A stretch of 64,000 nt of DNA, taken from the NCBI GenBank assembly GCA_036768485.1, contig JAVLUZ010000154.1, forward strand, positions 20,535,896 through 20,599,895, given 5' to 3'. Below, one piece after another: positions 32,093 to 44,800 of this stretch (positions within the stretch are counted from its first letter, which is position 1; each line of letters starts with the position of its first letter). Both the position numbers and the translations under genes were made by a program. The notes beneath the pieces are model-generated. The model did not search any database. It was not told the DNA's origin and saw nothing but the letters and a program-made list of their open reading frames with translations. Source of the stretch: Mermis nigrescens. Its lineage: Eukaryota; Nematoda; Enoplea; Mermithida; Mermithidae.

Positions 32093-32577
32093 AACTTCTC
32101 TGATGGATATTAATGCAAAAGTCATTAATAAAGCTTCTTTCAGTATCAAAAGCAACCGGCCCTCGTCGATTGGTAAAGATGTCGGACTATGAATCCGGAG
32201 TTTTCATGTTGTACATCATAAATATGCGGTGAAAAATAATACTAACAAGAGAAAGCTTACTATGGTAAAAGCTGGTAAATCATACGTGAACATGAATAAA
32301 AATGTTTACATATGCGCGATTAACGAAACATAGCTGCATTATTGTAACTTAACCCCCTTAAACATATTCTAATATACAAAATATAGCACTATATTGGCAC
32401 CGGCCAAAAAAAGCGGCACTGGTGCATCTCTAATAGCGACTACCTAAGCTTTCCTTACTGATCCCGCTTATGCAAGCGTCTCCTTCATAAAGAATTACTA
32501 TTCTGTAAAAGTGTCAATCTTACATAGATTTCGAAGTATGTAAGTAATTCTTTGATTGCGGTTAGATCAATTGGCTC

Positions 32578-33556
32578 CACACATAGGCGGGGTGGGGGTT
32601 TGGGGCAGTATGTAACTTATTCAATTTCTGACAATTTTTTGTTTTTTTCGCAATTTTGTGATGCCAATGGATAGTGCTAGATGAAAAACGTTGAAAAATC
32701 GTGTTTTTTTGTCATAACACCATTTTAAGACCATTTTTTGACCTTTAACAAATCTTGCACCCCAGAATTTCGATGCTGCCCACTAGGGATGTGCCGGTTA
32801 ACCGGAACCGGAACCGGCTAGAACCGACCATTTTTTGGAACCGGAACTGAGAACTGATTTTTTTTATTTTCTAAGAATCGGAACCGATCTCTCAGTTTTC
32901 TAAGAAGCGGAACCGGAACCGATCTTTTTTGGAGTCGGTGATTGGTTTTTTGGAAGTAGAGTTAAAAATCGAACTTCATAAAATTTAGTTGAAGACATGA
33001 AGCAGCGATTCAATCTTTTATTACCCAAACGTTTACAGATTACGATTGGACATTCTAAAAATATGCTGCTGAGCCTACAAAATATGAAAGAGTGAATAAC
33101 GTATAAATATCACCGTTATCAAATCAAATAACGACGGCAGGTGGTTTTAGGATAAAAAATACACCAATTTACGAATTCTCATAAGCAAAGAACAGTGCAA
33201 ACATAGTGTTCAACTGAATGAAAGATTGTACAGACAAGGTTAGACATGATATAATATTTTATTCAAGAAACACATAGATAATATTCAGTGATTTATAAGT
33301 TAATTGTCAACTCGACGTAAAACTTGTTTAAACGTGCAGTTGCCAGGTTGTAACGACTTCCTGAATTAATTTACCTTTCGATTATATCGTCATATGTTCC
33401 CGTGAAGTCAGGCTATCAAGAGCGTACATACTTTAACACAGGAACCGAGAACCAGAACCGAAACCGGAACCGAAGTTCTTGTTTTTCAAGAACCGGAACC
33501 GGAACCGAATATTTTGAAAAACCCGGAACCGGAACATTCCCTACTGCCCACCTATG
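32578..33556 (-). mobile_element. hAT-like MITE H, interrupted by element G
   Basis: CACACATAGGCGGGG at the left, CTGCCCACCTATG at the right. Flanks ATTGGCTC and ACTGGCTC agree at 7 of 8. Element G (32784-33543) sits near its right end. Confidence 0.75.
32784..33543 (+). mobile_element. hAT-like element G, CCGGAA subterminal repeats
   Basis: Starts TAGGGATG and ends ATTCCCTA, with a perfect 8-bp duplication CTGCCCAC (32776-32783, 33544-33551). Both subterminal zones are GGAACCGGAACCGG-type arrays. 760 bp; the core is AT-rich with no transposase. Confidence 0.85.
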
Positions 33557-33922
33557 ACTGGCTCTCTGGATGTTATTCTGACTTAAAAAATATTTTAACC
33601 TAAATTCAAAACATAGCTACTGTGTGTGACTATTGAGTAGTTTCAGCCTACTTTAAATTTAGTTTTAGTATGAACGTAGGTATCCAACAGCCGGATTCAG
33701 CACTCAGATTGATTTAGTGACAATATTTCATCCGACAACGTTGGTGTCGTATCGTCATTAGGTTTCTACTGACAGCTGTTGCGTATCTATAGCACATTCG
33801 CGGCTTACATGTCGTCTCACTGAAGTTTTATCGTAATAGTGGCCGCATCAGTTCGTGCTTTATATTGGTATCGTTTGGTATTGAAATAACAAACGGCAAA
33901 AATTAATTCGATAAGTCGTAAA

Positions 33923-34010
33923 ATGTCGGGGGGCTTAAGCAGCCCAACGGAATCGTCAAAGCCTCCCTGGGGAAATATTGAAGAAGACTATGAACTGAAG
34001 GATTTGATTG
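33923..34010 (+). CDS. gck-3: gck-3 exon 1
   Basis: ATG after AAGTCGTAAA; encodes a short Ser/Pro leader, then [11 protein letters not shown], the kinase start. Donor GTATGC; leaves one base. 33565-33922 upstream is promoter/5'-UTR territory without an obvious TATA box. Confidence 0.85.
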
Positions 34011-37000
34011 GTATGCCTTCCCTATCATCGTTTTAGAGGAAATATGTAATTTTTGAAAGTCAGGTTCGTATACATAAATTCATTTGGCGAGGGGAGGGGA
34101 ATTTCTGAGGTTAAATATTTCGACAACTTATTAGGAAGTATGTAGGTAAAAATAATGGCATTTTTTAGCGTTCCTCGGATAGTTCTATACAATGGTGAAT
34201 GAAGATTTCAAAAAATTAAAAAAAATTTCGCTCGGTTTCATAATCATCGACGAAAATATGTATCGTTTAAGCTGTCTGCTTAGCCGCTTTCTCATCATTT
34301 ATAGTTTATTTCATGTTCGACTAGCTGAACAATGCCTTAACTTTTGTCCTCGTTCAAACTCAATTTTTGTGTGCTGCAAAGAAAAGCAATACAGTAATTA
34401 AATAACTCCAGAAAATTTTTGCAGGTTCTGCATGTCTAAATAATTTTGAGCTAAGAAGCTAAACATTATTCAAAGCATTCATGTAACAGAGGGATGCGGG
34501 GATCCTTCCACCCAAAGTCGGACGTGCCCTATCTCCCCTGAAGCTAGAAAATTTTCGACTCCCCCCGCTAATTTTTTGAAAGAATTGAATTTTTGACCGT
34601 TATTAGGTGTGGCCGGTTTTGGCCAAAATCGGAGGTCATTTACCCCTCCCCTAAACTTAGTGGGTGGGAACCCCCACTCAAAATTTTGAGCAGTTACACA
34701 TCTGATACAAAGGCAACAAATATGGTGCGGAATGCTTGAAAATTAAGGATTTATTACTTCGAAAATGTGCTAGAATTATCTTTTCGTGGTTTTTCTGAAG
34801 ATATTTTGATTTTAGCGTTTTCTGATGTCTGTTTCCAAAAGACCTCAAAATTTTATGTGATAAAAATGATTAAATTTTTTGCGCTTCGCGCAAATTAAGT
34901 TTTATGAATTAATTGGTGATAGAAAAGGCCGCCAATTCTTTTTGAAACAGTGAAAATATCAAGATTTTTCGGCGCTGCGTGTCTTATTCATAACTTTTTG
35001 TATTCTTCATCGTCAGAGAGCCAGAAATTGACTGAACTATATACTACCGAGAGTGAAAAACCTAGTTTTACCACGAGAAAACATTATTGTGCCCCTTTTT
35101 AGTACCCTAAAATTTATATGTACAAAATTTACAAAGACTTAGGGACTCTTTGTACATGTACAAAAGAAGCTTGGGCAAAAATACTCTTACTAAAAATAAT
35201 AGCAACAGTTTGTTAGTTATTATTGTTAGTACACACGGTTTTTTGTATTCGGCAAAGATTTTTCCCGATGTACAAAGACTTTTCGGGACCATCTTTGTGC
35301 ATATACAAAGATTTTTGGGAAGACAAAAACTGCAAAAAAGGTTTAAAATTAGCAATAATTTTCGGCGCTTCGCGCTGAAATGAGTAATTGTGTGTCCTGT
35401 TATTAATACTAGAAATTAGCTAAAATACACTACCAAAGGTCGAACAACTCTGTTTTTACCACACTAAAGTCGCTACTTTACCATATTATAGTACCCAAAA
35501 ATTTGTGTGTGCAAAATGTACAAAGACTTTTAGGGACCATCTTTGTACATTTACAAACGGACCTTGTACAAAAAAACACTGGTTAACCACAATATTTTTC
35601 GTAGATGATAATGGTTTTTCCTGCATACTTTACATTCGACGGAAAGCAATTTGGAATTGGAATTGCGTTTTCTGCCTCTGAACAGGTTTTCGTTTCTCAT
35701 ATGCTTCAAGAAATAGTCGTAAGAGTTAAAGATTATGGGCAATTGAGCCCGCCATTGATGATTTCTCTCACTTACTCATGAATGTCTTATGTTAATTGAA
35801 AATTTAAAGTGGAATCTACTTAATACGAATGCACAAAAACAAAAAATTCGGAATGTATTACCTACCCGAATCCCTAGAGAGTAAAATTTTAAATTTTAAC
35901 AGGTTGATGGACGATGAACATGTAAGAATCTCCCATCACTGTTATTGTACAATTTTTTATTTTCTTGCATCTGATCTTTCCAGGCATTGGCGCAACGGCA
36001 TCTGTGTATTCTGCGTTCTGCGTCAGCCGTCAAGAAAAATGTGCCATTAAGCGTATAAATTTGGAGAAGTGCAATACCAGCATGGATGAGCTGCTGGTAC
36101 TGATTTTTTTGCTTTAGCAGACTGCTACTTTTCTTTTTAAATGGTTTATAATTTGTTTAAAAATGCATCATAGTAGTTAATTTTCTGCATTTTATGCGCT
36201 TTGATTTCTTCTTGACAGCTTGCACTTTTTAAGGAATGAGAAAGGCAAGTATATCACTTTAACGAAAGCGATGAATTTTTCATTTTCAGTCAGCACGTAG
36301 AACTATGTGTCAGACATCCACTAACTTACCAGCTTTTGATTTCTGTTACACTTTTCTTTTCATTTATATTTTTATTTTCTTTACAAGTTTTAGATTTCAT
36401 TGAATATTATCACTTAAATTTCTAAAAAAACTGCTTTCGTACAATTGTTGACACTTACGTTGTTTACCGTAAAAAAATTTAATTTACTATTCAGTCGAAT
36501 AGATAATTTCCCTCGTATTCCCCTAAAAATTGATATTTTTCACCTCCCTCCTCCTCTTGACTTTTCTGGCAAAAGTTGTTTTTTGGCCATTTTCTGTGTT
36601 TTTTCGCCATTTATGACCTGAAGTAAAAACCATTAGCTCTTCAAAAATGGCTGACTTTACACTCATTTCAAGCTAGGTATCAGATGTGTGATAGTGATTC
36701 ATCGCGTTGGAAGTTTTTATCATGTAATCGATCTTTCCGTGTATCATTTACCCTTTCAAACAAATTTATGACGGATGAAGGTAGAGGGCAACTACGATCT
36801 AAATGCGTTTCTAGTCATGCACATATGGGCATTTTCAGGGTTTGCACTCCCTTAGACAGGTTTTCAGCACCCCCTACCCCCACCGCAGAAAAGTTTTCAC
36901 CCCTTCCCGGAATTCTTCATTTTTCAAAAAAAAAATCGTAGAAAAGGTGTTGTTTTGAGCTTTTTCAGCGATCTTTTGGCTCAAAAGTGTGACATCTGAG

Positions 37001-40000
37001 GGCCATATATATACTCATATCGTGCTAGATTTTGTTCCATTTACTCGAATTTTTTTGATATTTTAACGATTTTTTTTATATTTTTATCTTCTAGAAAGAA
37101 AGAACATCGCCAGAAACGCGTAAAAAATAGTATTCTTGACACATTCGTCGTTTTTAGGTCTAAAAGGGCTTTTTAGAACAAGTTTTTGATTTTAGCCCCC
37201 CAATCTCTGTGATGTGCATGAACGAGTATGTTTGTAGCCAATAGGAAATTATATAATACAATTTTTTATGCTATTAATTGTTCTAGATGTTAAATCGCTA
37301 ATAAACCGAGAAGTGTTGCATAACTGGAGTCCGGAATTATCGATTATTTTATAGTTACGTTAGTATCGTACGCGAATAGAAAAAGTCGCGTTCGATTTGC
37401 TCTAGCCATTAAATACATGACAGATACGATGTGCATTTTATGTTTCGCGCTCTATCTACATATTCAACCCGCTTTAAGCATGAAATTCAAGCCATGAGTC
37501 AATGTAATCACGAAAATGTCGTCAACTACCACACCTCGTTTGTCGTCGGCGAGGAATTATGGGTTGTCATGAAACTTTTGTCGTGCGGTAAATATCCCGC
37601 ATATTCCACATGGTGTGTTAAAGTCAATCATAAACTCTTTGTTTAGTAAAAGGACAATAAATATTACGATCCCGATAAGTCTTATGTTTCTTCCTAAATA
37701 AGCAAATGATCTATTAATTTATTTATCAATTTATCTAACATTTATGAATGTTTTATCGACCTGATCGGTTTCTTAGTGCTTTTATCATTTTGCGCAGTTC
37801 TTAGTTTCTGGGTTGCTAGCGAATTTTCTTCCCCTGACTCATGTTGAGTTATATAGGATTTCAGTTTTGGGACGCTGTGTCACTAGTTATTCATATGTAT
37901 TGTTACTCGTCAGGTATAAATTACTTCATGCTTGAGCACGTATAGCGTCTCGTACTACTTGGTTGTGAAAATGCTGCACTTCATTTGATTGACAGCATAC
38001 TCTCGTGAATCAAGTGCTGGATTACCAAAAGAGGAAACTGCAAAGTTTTTCCTCGACGAAAAAAAGTTAACGCTAGTTATATATGAGTACTTTATCGTAA
38101 ACAGTGGTTTATTTGTTCTTTTTATAAAAAAAGATTGACGAATTCAAAATTGAGCAACTAAGTTAGGTTTAATAGCGATAAGTGCGAAATTTTTTTCAAT
38201 AAATAGGTTCCTTGCTGGACATACTCAAAAGCAAAATGAAGAACTCCGATTGTAAACACGGCGTACTAGATGAGGCTACCATAGCGACAGTGTTGAAAGA
38301 AGTTCTAAAAGGTCTTGAGTATTTCCATAACAACGGTCAAATTCATCGGTAAAAGTTTATAGTTTTATGTACGTTCGTAGAGATACTTTGAAGTCTTAAA
38401 TGCCCACCTTGAGCGTATAATGATAGGTCAAGCACAATTCCAATCGAGTCGTTTTTAATTTTTGATATATTATTACTATAATATAAATTTATATGTAGCA
38501 TATTTATGATTAAATACGATTGTTAGACGAAGATAATTTCATTTCAAATTCATGTAGAAAATTAAAGTGCGTTTTAAAATGCTTGTAGCTTTCAGCGCCT
38601 TAAAAGTTTTCTTAATATATTGCAATACAGCTTGGTTGGGGGGTAATTGGCCATCGCTGAAGACATGGTTTCTTTCTTACAGCCATTTCTATTAGCGTAG
38701 CCGCTAATGACTAGCGACCGTAGTTGCACAGCATGACCGATCTGGGAGGAGGTCAGAAATTGAGCTTTTTTGGGCAAAAATGACCTGAAAAACTGGTATA
38801 AGCGCTAAAATAGCGTTAAAACTACGTTAGTACACAGTTTCTGGTCAATTTCAAGCACTTTTGAATAAGTTTTCAATGTTCATCCGTTTTTAGCCTTCAT
38901 TTTGTCTTATTTTTCCTACAAAATTTTCCATTTGTCCATTCTGGGGATCTAGATCCATAAAACTCTACGTGCATGTCTGCTAGCGACTAGCCTTTGCGCG
39001 TTAAACCTATCATTAGCGCACCAAAATAATTTTCAAACATGGGTCAAATTGTCGTCTTATTTCTTAGATACATATTGCTAAATTTATCTGATCTCTCAAG
39101 AGAATTTATAATTAATGACAAGATGTGAATTACATTAATATTAGTCCAAAAATCGTTCTAGCTTAAATAATTTGATCTTTGCGCACAGTGCAAAGTTATT
39201 TGTGCTTATCAACTTAAGAAGGTAGTGTTTTCTAGTAATATGAGAAGCAGAGGGTGAAACGTAAGCTGCTTATGTTGAGCGTATGATGTAGATAAGCTTC
39301 TTGACGGCTTTTAATAGCTTGAGATAACTGAACGGCTTGAGTACAAAGCATAGACTATGAAAGAAGTTGCGACGTTTCTTACATTCGGAGCGAAGTATCA
39401 GAGACTCGGGAAAACACTGAAAAACGCTTGAAAGCTGCTGAAATTATTTTTTCTCAAACAACCTCTAAAAGAACTTTTGGGCAGATGTCAGGTACTGGGG
39501 CGGGGCACTGGGATTATCATATCAAAGATTTTCCTAAAAAGGCCGGACTTACTCCAAATGTTCATTGAAAAGACTATTCTTGGAATTTTCTCTAATTATA
39601 CGCAAAGAAGCTTTTTGTTGCTTTTTGGTGTTTAATTCTAGCTAATGCTATTTCTGGCGCCGAAGTTTTGCAGCAGAAAATATTCAACTCTTCATAATTT
39701 GATCGTTTAAAAGTGTCCATGTTGTTAAAATTTCTGTATCGTTACGTACAAAGATCTGGCTCTAGGCATCGGAAATTTTCAATCAATTCCGATAGGCATG
39801 TAACGCGAAATATGCGTTTACAAAATTTCAACAGTAATTTTTCCTGAATTGCTTGATTGCCTTTGTTTTAGTATTTTAGTATTTTTTAGTGATATTAAAG
39901 CTGGGAATATCTTACTGTCCGAAGACGGAACAATACAGATTGCAGATTTCGGTGTTTCGTCTTGGTTAGCAACAGGCGGCGACATGTCAAGACAAAAGGT

Positions 40001-41846
40001 CAGGCACACCTTTGTTGGCACTCCGTGTTGGATGGCTCCTGAAGTTATGGAACAGGTACCTGTTTTATATATGTTGTTATTTATATACGATTGCATAATC
40101 TGTGCTTATCGTTCTACATGAGTTAAAGAACAACTTGTCTTCTTTCAGGATTCTATGTTATGTGCTGTAAACTGCAGTTCTGAACCCACCTTTCTCCATG
40201 ATTCGCAACCATACATGACCTTGGGGGTTTCACCCTTAGAAAAATTTTCACTCCCCGTTAGAAATTCCACCCCCCAGTGATCGGACCGAGGCCTCGGCCT
40301 CGGCCTCGGCCTCGGCAAGCCTCGGCGTTTTTTGGAGCCTCGGCCTCGGCGCCGAGGGCGAAGCTGAAAAGTGCCGAGGCGCCGAGGGTTAAAATCAAAT
40401 TTGAATAAGTTTAATATATCCGTTAAATATTAACTATTTAGAATGCATCTGCAGTACACAGGCTGTTTCTTACCTATTGGCTTTTCTTATGGTTTTAGGC
40501 GCGTACCCAGTTACACCAAGTTACATACAGCAAAGTGCCAATTGATATTCATATGATGACTAACTTTTATTTCTCATGCTCGCTACATGGATCGGAAAGT
40601 ACAGTGCAGAGAAAATAATCGTAATATTGAACACTTTATCTAACTAAAATAACTGTTTATATGTTTATTGTTGTTAGCCAGAATTCTGATTTTAATCTGA
40701 TGAAGCAGATAATTCATCATCAAAATCCAGATCATCTGAATCAGAGTTAGCTTCATCCATTTCGCCTTGTTTTGCTATCGCATCATCGTCGTCGTCATCG
40801 TTTATCAGATTCTTTAAAGTCACACTATTATAACCAACTGCTTTGAGATTATGCTTTACAAAAAGGAGTTTTTGAACATTTGTCTATCATTCATTCACCA
40901 CAGGTTTTCTATTCTTCCACCGCATTGTCATGAATTATTTTTTATTTTTGAGGTTTTGTGTATCAGTATCACTGATTAAGTATCCTACCGACCTTCCTGT
41001 ATAGCATATAGTTCCTATTTTAACCCTAACGTAGAGCTCAGGCTCGTATGCAGGGGGATTGGGGGAAAGTGCCCCTTTCGAAATAAAATGTGAGAATAAT
41101 CGCGAAAGACTTCGCGCTTCGCGTTGAATTTCACAATAATAATTTGTACAACCAAAAGCGTCTTTTTGCTACATGGATCGGAAAGTACAGTCGCTACATG
41201 CAGAGGCGGATTTAAGGGGGCGGCCGCTCCCCATTGGCCAAAATATTTGGCGAGATAAAGAATGGATATGCAATCTGCAATGATTTTTGGTCGTCAGTGA
41301 CCATAATTTCTCAAATTTTTCCGGCGCTGCGCGCCGGATGATACCTATTAATGACATTTATTTACTTTCTTGGCGACAGGGCCCCGTTTCACCATAAGTT
41401 TACAACTCCTAAGAGTTCTACGACTTCCGTTTTACGGGAAAATCGGGTTTCACCATCTTTTTACGAGTTATGAATTACGACTACGAGTTATGAGTAACGA
41501 GCAACGGGTTAAGAGTTCGTATTACGAGGGTTTCACCAGGATTTCCGTAGGACTCATAAAAACTCATTTTGTACGAGTACTTTTTGGACCTTTTTACGAG
41601 TACTCGTAATAAAATGTATATCTTTTCTGTTGCGTATGACATTCTTCGTTAGTCATTGTCTCTGTTTTAAACAGCATAATTATGTAATTAATTGCAGATT
41701 TTATGCCGCTCGATAGAAAACATAGAAAGTGTTAAGAAATGTCTGGGATTTAGTCAACTAGAATTAATAAGCTTCTCAGAAAATTTATAACTTTAAATAA
41801 AAATGAAAATAATAATATTAGTAATAATAATAATGACGATAATAAC

Positions 41847-41897
<51 letters not shown>

Positions 41898-44800
41898 TAA
41901 TAATAAGAATATTACTAATACTAATAATAATTATTATTATTATTATCATAATACTAATACTAATAATAATCATAATATTAATAATAATAATAATAATAAT
42001 TAATTATTATTATTATTATTATTATTACTATTATAATTTATAAACGAAATCAATCAAATCAGATTCAGAGACGTTACGAAGCTAAAAGTATATCACAGCG
42101 TATTATTTCAATTTTCAAATTTAACAAATCATTCTTAGTTGTCATTAATACGTACATAAAATATGCAGTCGGCTCTTTTCCGAAGGAAGTGCGATGAAAT
42201 TCTAATTTTCAGAAATCCAATCAAAAATGTCTGATTTCCGCAATTCATGCAAAATGTCTAAGTGATTGTAATATTTTTCATAAAAAAGCTGCGAACATTA
42301 CTAACAAGGGCTAAAGAAATAAAATTTCGAATTACTACTCAAGAATGCAGCTAAAGAATCGAATTTTATGGGATTTCTCTGAAACATTTTTTGAAAAATT
42401 TATTATTTTTCAATGCTAATCTTCTTACCCTTTACATGTGCTGTCAGTATATGTTTTATTTAGGTGTGTGCACGAAAGTGAAATGAGAAAAAACAAACCA
42501 GAAAACTATTAAACGCACTAGTCTGCCACTTCTTTACGAGTCCTACGGACCTCTTTTTGATCCGGGATAATATTACAAAATTTACGAATCTTTTCACTCG
42601 TAACATTCGATCGTAATATCTGGTGAAACCGCCCAGCCGTTATTCGTGAAAAAACACTCGTAAAAAGTACTCGTAGAACTCGAAACTCGTAGCCCGTGGC
42701 TCGTAAATCTCAGTTTTTGGTGAAACGTAAATTTGTAGCTCTCGTAGCCCGTACTCATGAAACCGTCACCCGTAACTCCTAACTCGTAGCTTTGTGGTGA
42801 AACCGGGCCCTGGAAGCCATTTTCTGTTCATGTGGGTTTCCAAACAATTTGAACAGCAGAAACAGCTATTTTTGCATAGTTTTCTTACATTTTCAATAAA
42901 AAAATTTCAATGTTTTGCATCAAATGTTATAAATACAGGAAATCAAGCAGTAAATCATGCTTCTAGACGTCTATCCGCCTTAATTTTGCAAATTTCTCGG
43001 CGCTTCGCGCCAGATTTTTGTTAAAGTCTCAGAAATTTAATGATTTTTTTGCACAAAATTGTCGAAAATTCTAAAATTTTAAGAAAAATATGACTTCAAA
43101 AGTGATTTTGTGTAAAAGTATACAATGTAAAACACCAAAGAATGCTATTTCGCGCGTTGAGGGCAAAATTTTGGACCTGTTTTTGACTTTTTTGGAAAAG
43201 TTTGTATACCGCCCCCTCCCGCTACTGGATGGATCAGAAAGTACAGTAATTCTCGCATTCGTCTGCTACCATAAAACGTTCAGAGACTCTTTTTTGTAAA
43301 GCACAATCTCAAAGCAGTTGGTTATAATAGTGTGACTTTAAAGAATCTGATAAAGGCTGACGACGATGATAACGCGATAGCACAACAAGGCGAAATAGAT
43401 GAGGCTAACTTTGATTCAGATGATCTAGATTTTGATGATAAATTATCTGCTTCATCAGATTGAAATAAAAATTCTGGCCAACACCAATAAACATTTGTTT
43501 TAGTTCGATAAAGTGTTAAATATTACGATTATTCTCTAGCTCATGTACATACAAAATATTCTAAGAGTACTATTTATGGGTATAAGTATATAAGCTTGAC
43601 CCTCGGCATTACCCTCGGCCTCGGCCTCGGCCTCGGCCGAGGCAAGGATTTTAAGTCGCCTCGGCCTCGGCCGAGGCCGAGGGTCCAAAAAGTACCCTCG
43701 GTCCGATCACTGCCCCCCAGAATTCGCGATTTTCCAAAAGTTTCTGAAAAAATTAGTAGAAAAGGTGCTGTTTTACGTGTTTTTAAATATACATTTGCTC
43801 GGAAAAGTCAAATTTTTGGCGCTTCGCGCCATATAATCATTTTTTGACCATATTTTGTTTAATTTTTCGAGTTTTTTGATTTTTTTCTAAATTTTTCCGT
43901 TTTTTGCTCTAGTTTTTGACGGCCTATAATTTTTGGGCCCAAAAGATGCATTTTAGAATTTCACCTTTTCACAGAATTTCCATGCTGTGCATGTCTGGTC
44001 GCAGCGTGTCGTTCTTTAATCAATAACATGGATTATATGCACATAGTAGATGCTGGACTGAGCTACCTACTTGTTTTTAACCTTTATATTTTGGTGCACT
44101 TTCAGATATTATATACAAGTATGAAACTCTCGGACGACATAGGTCTACTGAAGACAGCAGAATAGAGCTTAATTTCAGAAAAGGATTATAATTTATTCAT
44201 CTTTTCTGGGCGTCGTGTTTTACTGTAATACACCGCTACGGTTTCACATAATTATTTATAGAAAAATGCTTTTTTTGGCGAAAATTCCGATAAAACTGCA
44301 CAGGTAGAAGAATAACCCTTAAGTGGTAGTGATTGGCTTCTAAATGATCACATCAAGAAATATGATTCAAAGGAGGCGATCATAAAACGCTATAAATGCT
44401 TAATTTCGGTCAGTAGATTGGTTATTTTTTGTTATTTTTACGCTCACTTTTCAGCCTTCGAAGGATGACTAGCCGACGAATAATTATTTCATGTAATATA
44501 CTGATTTTATCGGCGCATTTTTTATTTTATTTTTCGAAATCGTCTCATATCGTAATAAATGGATGTAACACTTTTAAGGTAGCAGGGTATGACTTCAAAG
44601 CGGATATTTGGAGTTTCGGAATTTTAGCTATCGAATTGGCTACAGGAACTGCGCCCTATCATAAGTATCCGCCCATGAAAGTAAGAATTCTGATTTATTT
44701 ACATACATATACCCAATTGTAATTATAGTAAAAATTTTGTACTTCTGCAATACTTATACGACTTCCTACGTATTCATTTAAGGTTTTGATGTTAACGCTG

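Larger units (their letters stand above)
41201..43227 (-). mobile_element. hAT-like element B, copy 2, interrupted by P
   Basis: Inverse of 18401-19442: CAGAGGCGGATTTAAGG at the left, then CCGGCGCTGCGCGCCGG, then element P. B resumes at about 42813 through GGCGCTTCGCGCC (about 43000) to CCGCTACTG. Flanking copies of GCTACATGGATCGGAAAG suggest rearranged edges. Confidence 0.65.
40275..43712. mobile_element. hAT-like element D, CCTCGG subterminal repeats
   Basis: 3,438 bp, CAGTGATCGGACCGAGG to CCTCGGTCCGATCACTG, with (GCCTCG)n/(CCGAGG)n arrays just inside both ends. Inner arms 40608-40890 and 43296-43536 are inverted copies of one sequence, which ends an acidic reading frame. The centre holds a second B copy broken by element P. 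The target is a C-run, so the duplication cannot be read cleanly (CCACCCCC vs CCCCCCAG). Confidence 0.75.
40178..44010 (-). repeat. Dispersed repeat V, split by element D
   Basis: 40178-40274 and 43713-44010 are the two parts of one V element (left with ACCATACATGACC, right with CCAGAATTCGCGATTTTCC to CCATGCTGTGCATGTCTG). Element D is inserted in its C-run. The right part has GGCGCTTCGCGCC near 43819. Confidence 0.55.

Noticed and set aside
32155..32215. tRNA-like stretch with CGGACTATGAATCCGG hairpin
   Set aside because: Has an anticodon-like stem-loop but no B-box or acceptor stem; too weak to call.
41803..42003. Ile/Asn-rich open frame
   Set aside because: Pure (AAT)n translation.
40267..43720. 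CCCCCCAG as target duplication of element D
   Set aside because: Matches 8 of 8 only if the left element end is moved by three bases; the C-run makes the alignment ambiguous.
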